Translations under genes and position numbers: made by a program
Assembly (NCBI GenBank): GCA_003695215.1
Contig: RFIM01000147.1
Coordinates: 1-30,926 of the forward strand
Source: Chloroflexota bacterium
GTDB taxonomy: Bacteria > Chloroflexota > Anaerolineae > Aggregatilineales > UBA2796
Direction of reading: 5' to 3'
Length of the DNA stretch: 30,926 nucleotides
Part shown: piece after piece, positions 13,666 to 20,269 of the stretch
Numbering within the stretch: the first letter of the stretch is position 1
How the letters are laid out: every line of letters begins with the position of its first letter
The notes under the pieces: model-generated
Told to the model about the DNA's origin: nothing
The model's database searches: none
Seen by the model: the letters and a program-made list of their open reading frames with translations, nothing else

Positions 13666-15768
13666 TCACTTGCTAGCGCGCCCTTTGATCACTTCTTCAG
13701 CGATACTCGTTGGCGCAGGGTTGTACTTGTAGAACTCCATTGTGAATGAGCCACGCCCTTGCGACATATTGCGCAGGTCAGTGGCATAACCGAACATCTC
13801 GCCGAGCGGCACAATAGCACGAATCGACGACGAGCCACCTGGCCGTGGCTCCATGCCTTCGATCAAGGCGCGCCGCGAGGACAAATTGCCGACCACAGCG
13901 CCTGTGTAATCATCCGGCACCACCACTTCAACGCGCATCATCGGCTCTAGGATGACAGGATTGCCGCGCTGCACAGCTTCCTTGAGCGCCATTGAGCCCG
14001 CGATGTGGAACGCCATCTCAGACGAGTCGACCTCGTGGAAAGCGCCGTCGACAAGGCGCACCTTCAAACCGACCACAGGATAGCCGGCGATCACGCCGCC
14101 TTGCATCGCCTCACGGATGCCTTCTTCAGTCGGCTTGATGAACTCGCGCGGAATGGCACCAGCACGAATTTCATCCACGAATTGGAAAGTCTCAGTGCTA
14201 TCCTCAGGCAGCGGCTCAACTTCGATCACTACACGCGCATACTGGCCCTTGCCGCCAGATTGGCGCTTGAAGGTCTCATCGACGCGCACAGGCCGCGTGA
14301 TCGTCTCACGGTAGGCGACGCGCGGCCGCCCGACCACAGCATCAACGCCGTGTTCGCGGCGCATCCGCTCTACCAAGACTTCCAGGTGCAGCTCGCCCAT
14401 GCCGTAGATGAGTGTCTGGCCGAGCGCCTCGTCCGAGCGCACGTGGAAGGTCGGGTCTTCTTCGGCTAGCTTGCGCAGCGCCTCACCCATCTTGTCCTGA
14501 TCGGCTTTGGTCTTCGGCTCAATAGCGACGTGAATCACAGGCTCTGGGAAGCTGATCTTCTCCAACACAATCGGATTATCAGGATCGGTCAGCGTCTCGC
14601 CTGTGAAGGTATCCTTCAAGCCGAGAATCGCGGCAATATCGCCCGCGCGGACTTCGTCAATGTCCTCGCGTTTATCGGCGAACATGCGCACCATGCGCCC
14701 GATGCGCTCGCGCTTGCCTTTGGTGCTGTTTAGCACTGTGATGCCAGAGCGCACCACGCCTGAATAAACGCGGAAGAACGCCAAGCGCCCGACGTACGGA
14801 TCAGTGATGATCTTGAAGACGAGCGCTGCCAACGGCTCGCTATCGCTGGCTTGGCGGACGATCTCCTCGCCTGTGTTCGGATTCGTGCCGCGCACAGGCG
14901 GAATATCTAGCGGCGAAGGCAAGTAGGTGACAATGGCATCCAGCAGCAGCTGCACACCTTTGTTCTTGAGCGCCGAACCGCACAAGATCGGATGGCACTT
15001 GCCCGCGATAGTGGCGCGGCGCAAAGCTGAGACCAGCTCCTCAACGCTGATCGGCTCCTCGAGCAAGTAGCGCTCCATGAGCGCCTCATCGGTCTCCACA
15101 ATCGCCTCGAGCGTCTCAGCGCGCACAGTTTCGGCCTGCTCGCGAATGTTTTCGGGCAATTCATGGACTTGGATATCCGTGCCAAGATCGTTGCCGTAAG
15201 TCACTAGCTTCATGTTCAGCACGTCCACCAAGCCTGCGAAGCGCTCGCCTTCGCCGTAAGGGAAGTAGAGAATAACAGGCTTGCCGCCGAGCCGATCGAC
15301 GATCATATCCACACAGCGCCGAAAGTTGGCGCCTGTGCGATCCATTTTGTTGATGAAGCAAATGCGCGGCACGCCGTACCTATCCGCTTGCCGCCAGACA
15401 GTCTCTGACTGCGGCTCAACGCCGGCCACGCCATCAAAAACGACCACGCCGCCATCTAGGACGCGCAAGGAGCGCTGCACTTCGGCGGTGAAGTCAATGT
15501 GGCCGGGCGTGTCAATCAAGTTGATCTGATGGCCGAGCCAGCTCGAGGTGACTGCAGCCGCTGTGATAGTGATGCCGCGCTCGCGCTCTTGATCCATGTA
15601 GTCAGTCGTGGCGGCGCCTTCGTGCACCTCGCCCATGCGATGCACCATGCCGGTGTAGTAAAGGATGCGCTCTGTGGTGGTGGTCTTGCCGGCGTCAATG
15701 TGCGCGATGATGCCAATGTTGCGCACCTTGCTCAGATCGTATGCGCCGTATCTCTCGTTTTTCGCCAT
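13666..15768 (-). CDS. fusA: Elongation factor G
   Basis: A 700-residue translocase GTPase. Motifs are AHIDAGKTTTTERILYYTG, RERGITI, DTPGHIDF, and NKMDRTGANF. Domain IV has the conserved GGKGQYARV and PTEEGIREAMQGGVIAGYPV. It ends with the C-terminal QGRGSFTMEFYKYNPAP, which indicates a canonical EF-G rather than an EF-G2 paralogue. The AGGAG site is about 15 bases from the ATG, longer than usual. Position rpsG-fusA-tuf is canonical. Confidence 0.98.
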   Translation of the reverse strand: MAKNERYGAYDLSKVRNIGIIAHIDAGKTTTTERILYYTGMVHRMGEVHEGAATTDYMDQERERGITITAAAVTSSWLGHQINLIDTPGHIDFTAEVQRSLRVLDGGVVVFDGVAGVEPQSETVWRQADRYGVPRICFINKMDRTGANFRRCVDMIVDRLGGKPVILYFPYGEGERFAGLVDVLNMKLVTYGNDLGTDIQVHELPENIREQAETVRAETLEAIVETDEALMERYLLEEPISVEELVSALRRATIAGKCHPILCGSALKNKGVQLLLDAIVTYLPSPLDIPPVRGTNPNTGEEIVRQASDSEPLAALVFKIITDPYVGRLAFFRVYSGVVRSGITVLNSTKGKRERIGRMVRMFADKREDIDEVRAGDIAAILGLKDTFTGETLTDPDNPIVLEKISFPEPVIHVAIEPKTKADQDKMGEALRKLAEEDPTFHVRSDEALGQTLIYGMGELHLEVLVERMRREHGVDAVVGRPRVAYRETITRPVRVDETFKRQSGGKGQYARVVIEVEPLPEDSTETFQFVDEIRAGAIPREFIKPTEEGIREAMQGGVIAGYPVVGLKVRLVDGAFHEVDSSEMAFHIAGSMALKEAVQRGNPVILEPMMRVEVVVPDDYTGAVVGNLSSRRALIEGMEPRPGGSSSIRAIVPLGEMFGYATDLRNMSQGRGSFTMEFYKYNPAPTSIAEEVIKGRASK

Positions 15769-15815
15769 AGCTGTGAAGGCTTTCTCCTGTTAGTCCCTAC
15801 TTGCAGCGCAGCTGG

Positions 15816-16286
15816 CTACCAGCGATAATGCGCAAAGGCGCGGTTCGCCTCTGCCATGCGGTGCGTCTCTTCCTTCTTCTTAATAGCTGCGCCTGTGTTG
15901 TTAGCAGCGTCCATGAGCTCCGCAGCCAGCTTCTCGGCCATGCTGCGGCCGCTGCGCGCGCGCGCCGCATCCAGCAGCCAGCGCATAGCCAGCGACTCGC
16001 CGCGCTCCTTACTCACGTCCACTGGCACCTGATAGGTCGAGCCGCCGACGCGCTTCGGCTTGACTTCAGTAGTCGGCGTGGCGTTGCGCAGCGCGCTCTC
16101 CAGCACTTCCAGCGGCTCGCGTTTGGCGCGCTCCGCCACCAAGTCCATAGCGGTGTAGAAAATGCGCTGGGCCAGGCTCTTCTTGCCGCGGCGCATCATG
16201 CGGTTGATGAACATGCTGACCATCACGCTGTTGTAGCGGATATCTGGCAACACGGGACGCCGCTTCGGTCTGTAGCGTCTTGGCAT
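15816..16286 (-). CDS. rpsG: 30S ribosomal protein S7
   Basis: A 156-residue head protein that nucleates the 3' domain of 16S rRNA and touches the E site. In E. coli it regulates the str operon. It has MPRRYRPKRRPVLPDIRYNS, then INRMMRRGKKSLAQRIFY, VGGSTYQVPVDV and the C-terminal KKKEETHRMAEANRAFAHYRW. It is 11 bases downstream of rpsL. No separate S7-binding intercistronic structure is possible in so short a gap. Confidence 0.97.
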   Translation of the reverse strand: MPRRYRPKRRPVLPDIRYNSVMVSMFINRMMRRGKKSLAQRIFYTAMDLVAERAKREPLEVLESALRNATPTTEVKPKRVGGSTYQVPVDVSKERGESLAMRWLLDAARARSGRSMAEKLAAELMDAANNTGAAIKKKEETHRMAEANRAFAHYRW

Positions 16287-16297
16287 AAGGCACTCCT

Positions 16298-16765
16298 TTA
16301 CTTCTTAGCGCCTGCAGCGGGCGCGCCCTTGCCTGCAGCAGCAGCGCCCTTCTTAGGACGCTTGGCGCCGTACTTGCTGCGCCCTTGCTGACGGTTCTTC
16401 ACGCCGTCGCAATCCAGCTTGCCGCGCACGATGTGGTAACGCACCCCAGGCAGGTCTTTGACGCGCCCGCCACGAATCATGACCACGCTGTGCTCCTGCA
16501 AGCCGTGCCCTTCGCCTGGGATGTAGGCGGTCACCTCGATCTGGTTAGTCAGGCGAACGCGGGCGATCTTGCGCAAGGCAGAGTTCGGCTTTTTAGGCGT
16601 CATGGTGCGCACGACCGTGCAAACGCCGCGCTTCTGCGGCGCGCCTTTCGGCTGGCGCGTGCGCGTTTGATGATACGAGTTGAAGGTGTACTGTAGCGCA
16701 GGAGACTTGCTCTTGCCCTTCTTCGGGCGGCGCCCCTTGCGCACAAGCTGATTAATTGTCGGCAT
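16298..16765 (-). CDS. rpsL: 30S ribosomal protein S12 with internal loop insertion
   Basis: A 155-residue decoding-centre protein. MPTINQLVRKGRRPKKG, TPKKPNSALRKIARVRLTNQ, EGHGLQEHSVVMIRGGRVKDL and PGVRYHIVRGKLD are diagnostic. The streptomycin-critical lysine of TPKKPNS is present (wild-type). Between SPAL and GAPQKRGVC there is a segment of about 16 extra residues (QYTFNSYHQTRTRQPK) compared with E. coli. I believe it is seen in Chloroflexota S12, but this is from memory. A basic Ala/Lys-rich tail follows RSKYGAKRPKK. GGAG lies six bases before the ATG. Confidence 0.97.
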   Translation of the reverse strand: MPTINQLVRKGRRPKKGKSKSPALQYTFNSYHQTRTRQPKGAPQKRGVCTVVRTMTPKKPNSALRKIARVRLTNQIEVTAYIPGEGHGLQEHSVVMIRGGRVKDLPGVRYHIVRGKLDCDGVKNRQQGRSKYGAKRPKKGAAAAGKGAPAAGAKK

Positions 16766-16958
16766 GAAGCACTCCGTCGCTCACTTCTCTCAAGCGCACA
16801 AATGGGCGCGTTGCCACGCCCTGCTCTCCTGAGCAAAATAAAAAGCCATCGCGCAAAGCTGCAAGGCAGGCGGGATGGCTCCACCGATGGTGACCAAAAC
16901 TCGATTCGGAAGCCATTGCCTTGTCGAGGCAAGGTTGGGTTCCGCCTAGTAACAGCAA
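16766..16958 (-). ncRNA. Structured 5' leader of the rpsL operon (putative attenuator)
   Basis: About 190 nt of untranslated leader lies between the predicted start site and the rpsL ATG. In order on the minus transcript there is a 6-bp hairpin (16932-16927 with 16921-16916, loop CGACA) and a small CACC-AUC-GGUG hairpin (16892-16882). An intrinsic terminator follows (16835-16880), then a GCUC-AGGA-GAGC hairpin and a GGGCG/CGCCC hairpin before the Shine-Dalgarno. The segment CAAGGCA/AUGGCU (16923-16911) can instead pair with AGCCAU (16880-16875) and UGCCUUG (16868-16862), 13 pairs around a six-base bulge, which would disrupt the terminator. The effector is unknown. No known riboswitch class or T-box was recognised. 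Confidence 0.6.
16835..16880 (-). terminator. Intrinsic terminator inside the rpsL leader
   Basis: The stem AGCCAUC (16880-16874) pairs with GAUGGCU (16850-16844). The long loop holds an inner CUGC-CUU-GCAG hairpin. The stem is followed directly by UUUUUAUUUU (16844-16835). It lies 70 bases upstream of the rpsL ATG and downstream of the promoter, so it would act on the operon's own transcript. The 5' arm is also claimed by the competing antiterminator pairing. Confidence 0.7.
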
Positions 16959-16964
16959 CAGCGC

Positions 16965-16993
16965 ATTATAGTGCCGTCTAGGGCGCACGTCAA
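16965..16993 (-). promoter_or_regulatory. Sigma70-type promoter of the str/S10/spc cluster
   Basis: On the minus strand TTGACG (16988-16993) and TATAAT (16965-16970) are separated by exactly 17 bases. This is close to the ideal housekeeping promoter and the best match seen in the window. The predicted start is near 16958. It sits immediately after the terminator of the upstream operon, which insulates the cluster from read-through. Confidence 0.88.
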
Positions 16994-17007
16994 GATGCGA
17001 TTCGGGC

Positions 17008-17044
17008 AATTAAAAGCGCCCTTCCCAGAACTTGGAAAGGACGC
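17008..17044 (-). terminator. Intrinsic terminator after the DUF4342 gene
   Basis: On the minus transcript an 11-bp stem (17034-17044 with 17016-17026, including G-U pairs) closes a seven-base loop (AAGUUCU) and is followed by UUUUAAUUG (17015-17007). It lies 29 bases after the stop at 17074 and 14 bases before the -35 box of the rpsL promoter. It ends the small exporter operon. Confidence 0.88.
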
Positions 17045-17073
17045 CTGCCCAAGTGGAATATGTGCTTGTGGGC

Positions 17074-17436
17074 TTACTCTTTCAGGCGCTCGGAAGCGTC
17101 CATTTCAACAACAGTCGGGCGATCGGCCTCTTGGGCCGCATCCGTAGGGTCTTCATAGCGCTCAACTACAATGTGAACGCGCGATACCAATGCAGCAATG
17201 GCGCCCACAGCCGCCAAGAACGGCGCAAACAGCGCTACGCTTGCGCCGCCAACTACGCCGAGCGTCAACGGCACTTCCAGCAGCGTGCGCCCGTGCTGAT
17301 CGCGCAAGATCAAGCGCCGAATGTTGCCCTGGCGCACCAACTCCTGCAAACGCTCTACCAACTGGCTGCCTGCTACGCTCAGCTCTTCGGCAAACGTCCT
17401 TGGCGCGTCGTTCTTCGGTTTGGTCTCTTCAGACAT
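17074..17436 (-). CDS. DUF4342 domain protein, small membrane-associated
   Basis: A 120-residue protein of unknown function. Residues of about 14-92 match the DUF4342 pattern: FAEELSVAGSQLVERLQELV, then GNIRRLILRDQHGRTLLEVPLTLGVVG, then a hydrophobic segment (about 62-84) and VHIVVER. The family is small and widespread, sometimes fused to a UBA-like helix. The N-terminus is hydrophilic and the C-terminus acidic (DAAQEADRPT and following). One or two membrane-spanning passes are possible. It lies 102 bases after the MFS gene and before a strong terminator, so co-transcription is likely. No function can be assigned. Confidence 0.8.
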   Translation of the reverse strand: MSEETKPKNDAPRTFAEELSVAGSQLVERLQELVRQGNIRRLILRDQHGRTLLEVPLTLGVVGGASVALFAPFLAAVGAIAALVSRVHIVVERYEDPTDAAQEADRPTVVEMDASERLKE

Positions 17437-17538
17437 GGCTCACCTTCCCTTCTATGCACCTGCGCGCCATTGGCGCAAGCGCCTATCCTATTATCCTATA
17501 CGCATCAGGCAGGTCTCGGTTGCGCAGCGCCTCATCAG

Positions 17539-18816
17539 CTATGGCACTTGGCGCAATTGCACCGCACGCCGTGTGATCAGGATTGCGCCTGCCAAGCACG
17601 TGCCGCCAAAGATCAATATAGCAGGCAGCGTGCCGATCTGATCGGCCGTCATGCCCATGATCAGGCTGCCAATGGGCGATAAGCCAAAAAAGGTCAGCGT
17701 GTAAAGGCTCAGCACGCGCCCACGAAAATTATCAGGCACCACAGCCTGAATCAGCGTGTTGGTCAGCACGAATTGGCACACGAAGCCGAAGCCTGCCACA
17801 CATACGGCGATGCCTGAGGCGACGAGCGTGTTGGTCAGGCTGAGCGCGATCAAAGCCGCTGGCGCGATGATGGCGCCGCGCACTAGCGTGATGCCACGAG
17901 AGCCGCGCGCGTTGCTGCGCGCCACAAAGATCGAGGCGCACAAGGCGCCGATGCCTTGCGCCGTCAGCAAGGCTGAAGTGCCTAGCTCAGTATTGCCTAA
18001 GACGGTATCGGCGAACGGCGGCAACAGCACTGTGAAGGTCAGCCCGAAGGTGCTGCTGAGCGCGCTCAAGAGCAGCAGCGGCGCGATCACAGGATGTCGG
18101 CGCGCGAACTGCAGGCCTTCCAGAAGCGGCTTCCAGATGGCGCGGCTGCCGGCGCGGCGCGGCGCAGGCGGCACGCGCATCACAAATAAGCCGAACAGAA
18201 CCGCCAAAAAACTCATCGCGTTCAGCAAAAAGCACCAAGCGGCGCCGAGATTGTGCAACGCCAAGCCGCCAAGCGCAGGCCCGACGATGCGCGCCGTGTT
18301 GAACATCATCGAGTTGAGCATGATGCCGCTTGGCAGGTCTTCCTTGCCCACCATCTCGACCAAAAAGGCGAGGCGCGACGGCGCGTCTAGGGCTGTGGCA
18401 ATGCCAATGCCAAGCGAGATCGCCAAAATATGCCACACCTGAAGGGCATTGCTGATGTACAAGGCCGCCAGCAGAAAGGCAAGTGCCATCATGCTGGATT
18501 GCGTCAGGATCAGCAGCTTGCGGCGTGGCACGCGCTCGACGATCACGCCTGCGAACGGCGTCAGCACTAGCGCAGGAATGCCTTGCGCCAAAGCAGCCGC
18601 CCCGAGCGCCGTCTTCGAGCCTGTCATGGCATAGACCACGATCTGCAGCGCCACGCTCTGCATCCACGTGCCCGTCACTGAGACCAGTTGCCCGAAGAAG
18701 AACCAGCGGAAAGCCGCATGGCTCAGCGCGGAAAAGGTTTTAGTTCTGCTGAATTGCGCAGTTGGCGAGGCCACTTCAGGCGTGCCTTCGTCAGTCTGTG
18801 TCACAGAGATCGGCAT
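17539..18816 (-). CDS. MFS transporter (MFS_3/EntS-like exporter)
   Basis: A 425-residue integral membrane protein with about twelve hydrophobic segments. After a polar N-terminus, FRWFFFGQLVSVTGTWMQSVALQIVVY is the typical MFS_3 opening. The loop 2-3 motif is VIVERVPRRKLL, and ALDAPSRLAFLVEMVGKEDLPSGIMLNSMMFNTARIVGPALGG spans helices 4-5. RGRVLSLYTLTFFGLSPIGSLIMG follows near the end. This subgroup includes enterobactin and drug exporters, but the substrate here cannot be told. It lies 12 bases downstream of the small binding-protein-like gene. Its ribosome-binding site is weak. Confidence 0.9.
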   Translation of the reverse strand: MPISVTQTDEGTPEVASPTAQFSRTKTFSALSHAAFRWFFFGQLVSVTGTWMQSVALQIVVYAMTGSKTALGAAALAQGIPALVLTPFAGVIVERVPRRKLLILTQSSMMALAFLLAALYISNALQVWHILAISLGIGIATALDAPSRLAFLVEMVGKEDLPSGIMLNSMMFNTARIVGPALGGLALHNLGAAWCFLLNAMSFLAVLFGLFVMRVPPAPRRAGSRAIWKPLLEGLQFARRHPVIAPLLLLSALSSTFGLTFTVLLPPFADTVLGNTELGTSALLTAQGIGALCASIFVARSNARGSRGITLVRGAIIAPAALIALSLTNTLVASGIAVCVAGFGFVCQFVLTNTLIQAVVPDNFRGRVLSLYTLTFFGLSPIGSLIMGMTADQIGTLPAILIFGGTCLAGAILITRRAVQLRQVP

Positions 18817-18828
18817 AATCGGATCGTT

Positions 18829-19221
18829 TCAATCGCTGTGCGCCTGGGGCAGGCGCGCTTTCACAAAGCTCAGGAATTGCGCCGCTACTTCAGGATGCCG
18901 TGCGCGCTCAGGCACGCGCGCTTCTTCGGGCAAGATGAGCGCGTCAATTGGCACACCGCGCTCAACCTGACGTTGCGCCTCAGAGGCGCTCATGAAGCGC
19001 AGATCGAAGCGGATGTTCGGCTGTTCGGCTTCAAAGGCGCGTACGATTGCATTTAGCGCGTCGCGCATCGGCTCAGCCGCATAGACTGTCAGCGTGATCG
19101 TCGCATCCTGACTGCTGATGATAGCAAAAGCGATCAGCGGCAAGAGCAGTATGGCGGCGATAGCGAGAACGAAGAGAAAGCGCTCAGCGGGCGGCAGCGT
19201 GCGCAAGGCTCTTTGGCTCAT
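18829..19221 (-). CDS. Membrane-anchored mini substrate-binding-like protein
   Basis: A 130-residue protein with a basic N-terminus, one hydrophobic segment (about 14-36), and then ITLTVYAAEPMRDALNAIVRAFEAEQPNIRFDLRF. That region resembles the first lobe of ModA/type 2 periplasmic binding proteins (strand-AAE-helix-strand), followed by RQVERGVPIDALILPEEA. It then passes straight to a segment (PEVAAQFLSFVKARLPQ) like the C-terminal helix of such proteins. The middle, including the second lobe, is missing, so it is either a degenerate relative or a short adaptor. The ATG at 19221 is chosen because a promoter lies immediately upstream. The frame is open further to 19308, but that part lacks similarity. 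Confidence 0.6.
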   Translation of the reverse strand: MSQRALRTLPPAERFLFVLAIAAILLLPLIAFAIISSQDATITLTVYAAEPMRDALNAIVRAFEAEQPNIRFDLRFMSASEAQRQVERGVPIDALILPEEARVPERARHPEVAAQFLSFVKARLPQAHSD

Positions 19222-19228
19222 AGACCAA

Positions 19229-19258
19229 ATTATGGCACGCTGCCGCTCAGGCTGCCAA
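19229..19258 (-). promoter_or_regulatory. Promoter of the mini-SBP/MFS/DUF4342 operon
   Basis: On the minus strand TTGGCA (19253-19258) and CATAAT (19229-19234) lie 18 bases apart, each matching five of six consensus bases. The predicted start (about 19221-19222) coincides with the ATG, so the message may be leaderless. No Shine-Dalgarno is visible upstream of that ATG. Confidence 0.6.
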
Positions 19259-19286
19259 AGGGCAAAGGCTTCCGAAATCCGACCGA

Positions 19287-20189
19287 TTACGGACGCGGAC
19301 TGACGCACGGCGCGCTGCCTGAATCCATCACCTGGCCGCGCACGTTGATGAATTCCCAGCTGTAGCCGCCGCTGCCCAAGACCATCTTCAAAACGCCCCA
19401 GAACTGATTTTGGCGATACTCTGTGGCAGGGTAGGGCTGATTGCGCAGCGGCGTTAGATAGCCGCCGCCTGTGCCGACCACGAATTGGCGAATGCCATGC
19501 TCACGGTCGATCCGCCCGTTGCCGTCCATTGGTGTGAAGCGCTCATAGTGATGCGCATCGCCGCTGATGACCACATCCACGCCGAATTCAGTCATCATGC
19601 GCCAGACGGCGTTCATGCGGCGTGTGACGCCATAGGCGCCTGAGCTATAGACAGGGTGATGCCAGATCGCCAAGGTGCAAGCTGTCGGATTGGCAGCCAG
19701 AGTCGCCTTTGCCCATTCATACTGTGGCGTGCCCGCGTGAGCGGGCAGCATGCTGTTGAGCACGATCACTAGCCACGAGCCTGCGTAGTAGCTGTAATAG
19801 CCCAGGTTGCGCGGGCCAGCGGCTTCCTCGCCAAAATAATCGAAATATGGAGCGGCATTGGGCGCCCGCTGGTACTCATGATTGCCCAGCGCAGGGCGCG
19901 TGCGCGCCTTGTGCCTGCCCCAAGTGGGCTCGTAGCATTTTTCCCACGTAGCGGCGACGCCGTCATCTTGAACGGTATCTCCAGCTGTGAAGACGATGCC
20001 ATCAATGCTATCAAGCAGATTCGCAGTCAGATCGTCGCCCTCTGAGCCGCACGAGGCGATATCGCCCGCGCCGACCAATACCACGCCATCTGCGTACGGA
20101 TTGAGCTGAAGTGGCAGCGCCGCGCTGATGAACAGCGCCACCACACAGCCGATCAGCCAAATAGTCGGCCAACGCTTTGGAATGCCCAT
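19287..20189 (-). CDS. Secreted calcineurin-like metallophosphoesterase
   Basis: A protein of about 300 residues with a hydrophobic signal or anchor (about residues 9-28), then the two-metal phosphoesterase motifs in order: GDIAS, GDTVQDDG (the Tyr of GDxxY is replaced), GNHEY, WHHPVYSSG and GDAHHYER. The arrangement resembles the purple-acid-phosphatase-like group with a PAP-type C-terminal part, and the natural substrate is unknown. It probably acts outside the cytoplasm. ATG 20189 is preferred over the TTG at 20204 because GAGAGGG lies six bases before it. It follows glgP after a hairpin, so expression may be partly separate. Confidence 0.85.
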   Translation of the reverse strand: MGIPKRWPTIWLIGCVVALFISAALPLQLNPYADGVVLVGAGDIASCGSEGDDLTANLLDSIDGIVFTAGDTVQDDGVAATWEKCYEPTWGRHKARTRPALGNHEYQRAPNAAPYFDYFGEEAAGPRNLGYYSYYAGSWLVIVLNSMLPAHAGTPQYEWAKATLAANPTACTLAIWHHPVYSSGAYGVTRRMNAVWRMMTEFGVDVVISGDAHHYERFTPMDGNGRIDREHGIRQFVVGTGGGYLTPLRNQPYPATEYRQNQFWGVLKMVLGSGGYSWEFINVRGQVMDSGSAPCVSPRP

Positions 20190-20202
20190 GTGAAGCCCTC
20201 TC

Positions 20203-20241
20203 AAAAAAGAATTGTCAAGGCGGGCGCAAAACGCCCGCCTT
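20203..20241 (-). terminator. Hairpin with delayed U-run after glgP
   Basis: A perfect 10-bp stem (20217-20226 AAGGCGGGCG with 20232-20241) with a five-base loop is followed on the minus transcript by GACAAUUC and then six U (20208-20203). The offset U-run makes it a weaker terminator than usual. A poor promoter-like pair (TTGATC, 17 bases, TATACA, 20259-20287) overlaps the glgP stop and could drive the next gene through this hairpin, but this is speculative. Confidence 0.6.
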
Positions 20242-20269
20242 CAGCCCATGCGCCACAATGTATAGCGCA

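Noticed and set aside
16835..16900. T-box riboswitch in the rpsL leader (terminator plus a GGTGG segment)
   Set aside because: The conserved T-box antiterminator sequence and specifier-loop layout were not found, and the downstream gene is not an aminoacyl-tRNA or amino-acid gene.
16752..16916. Open frame in the rpsL leader from an ATG at 16916 (54 codons) that overlaps the rpsL start, a possible leader peptide
   Set aside because: It has no usable ribosome-binding site (AAGG only two bases from the ATG), contains no run of a regulatory amino acid, and its codons coincide with the terminator and antiterminator stems.
17437..17538. Separate promoter for the DUF4342 gene (TATAGGATAAT-like sequence near 17490)
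   Set aside because: No acceptable -35 sequence lies at 16-18 bases from any of the possible -10 boxes, so it was not called.
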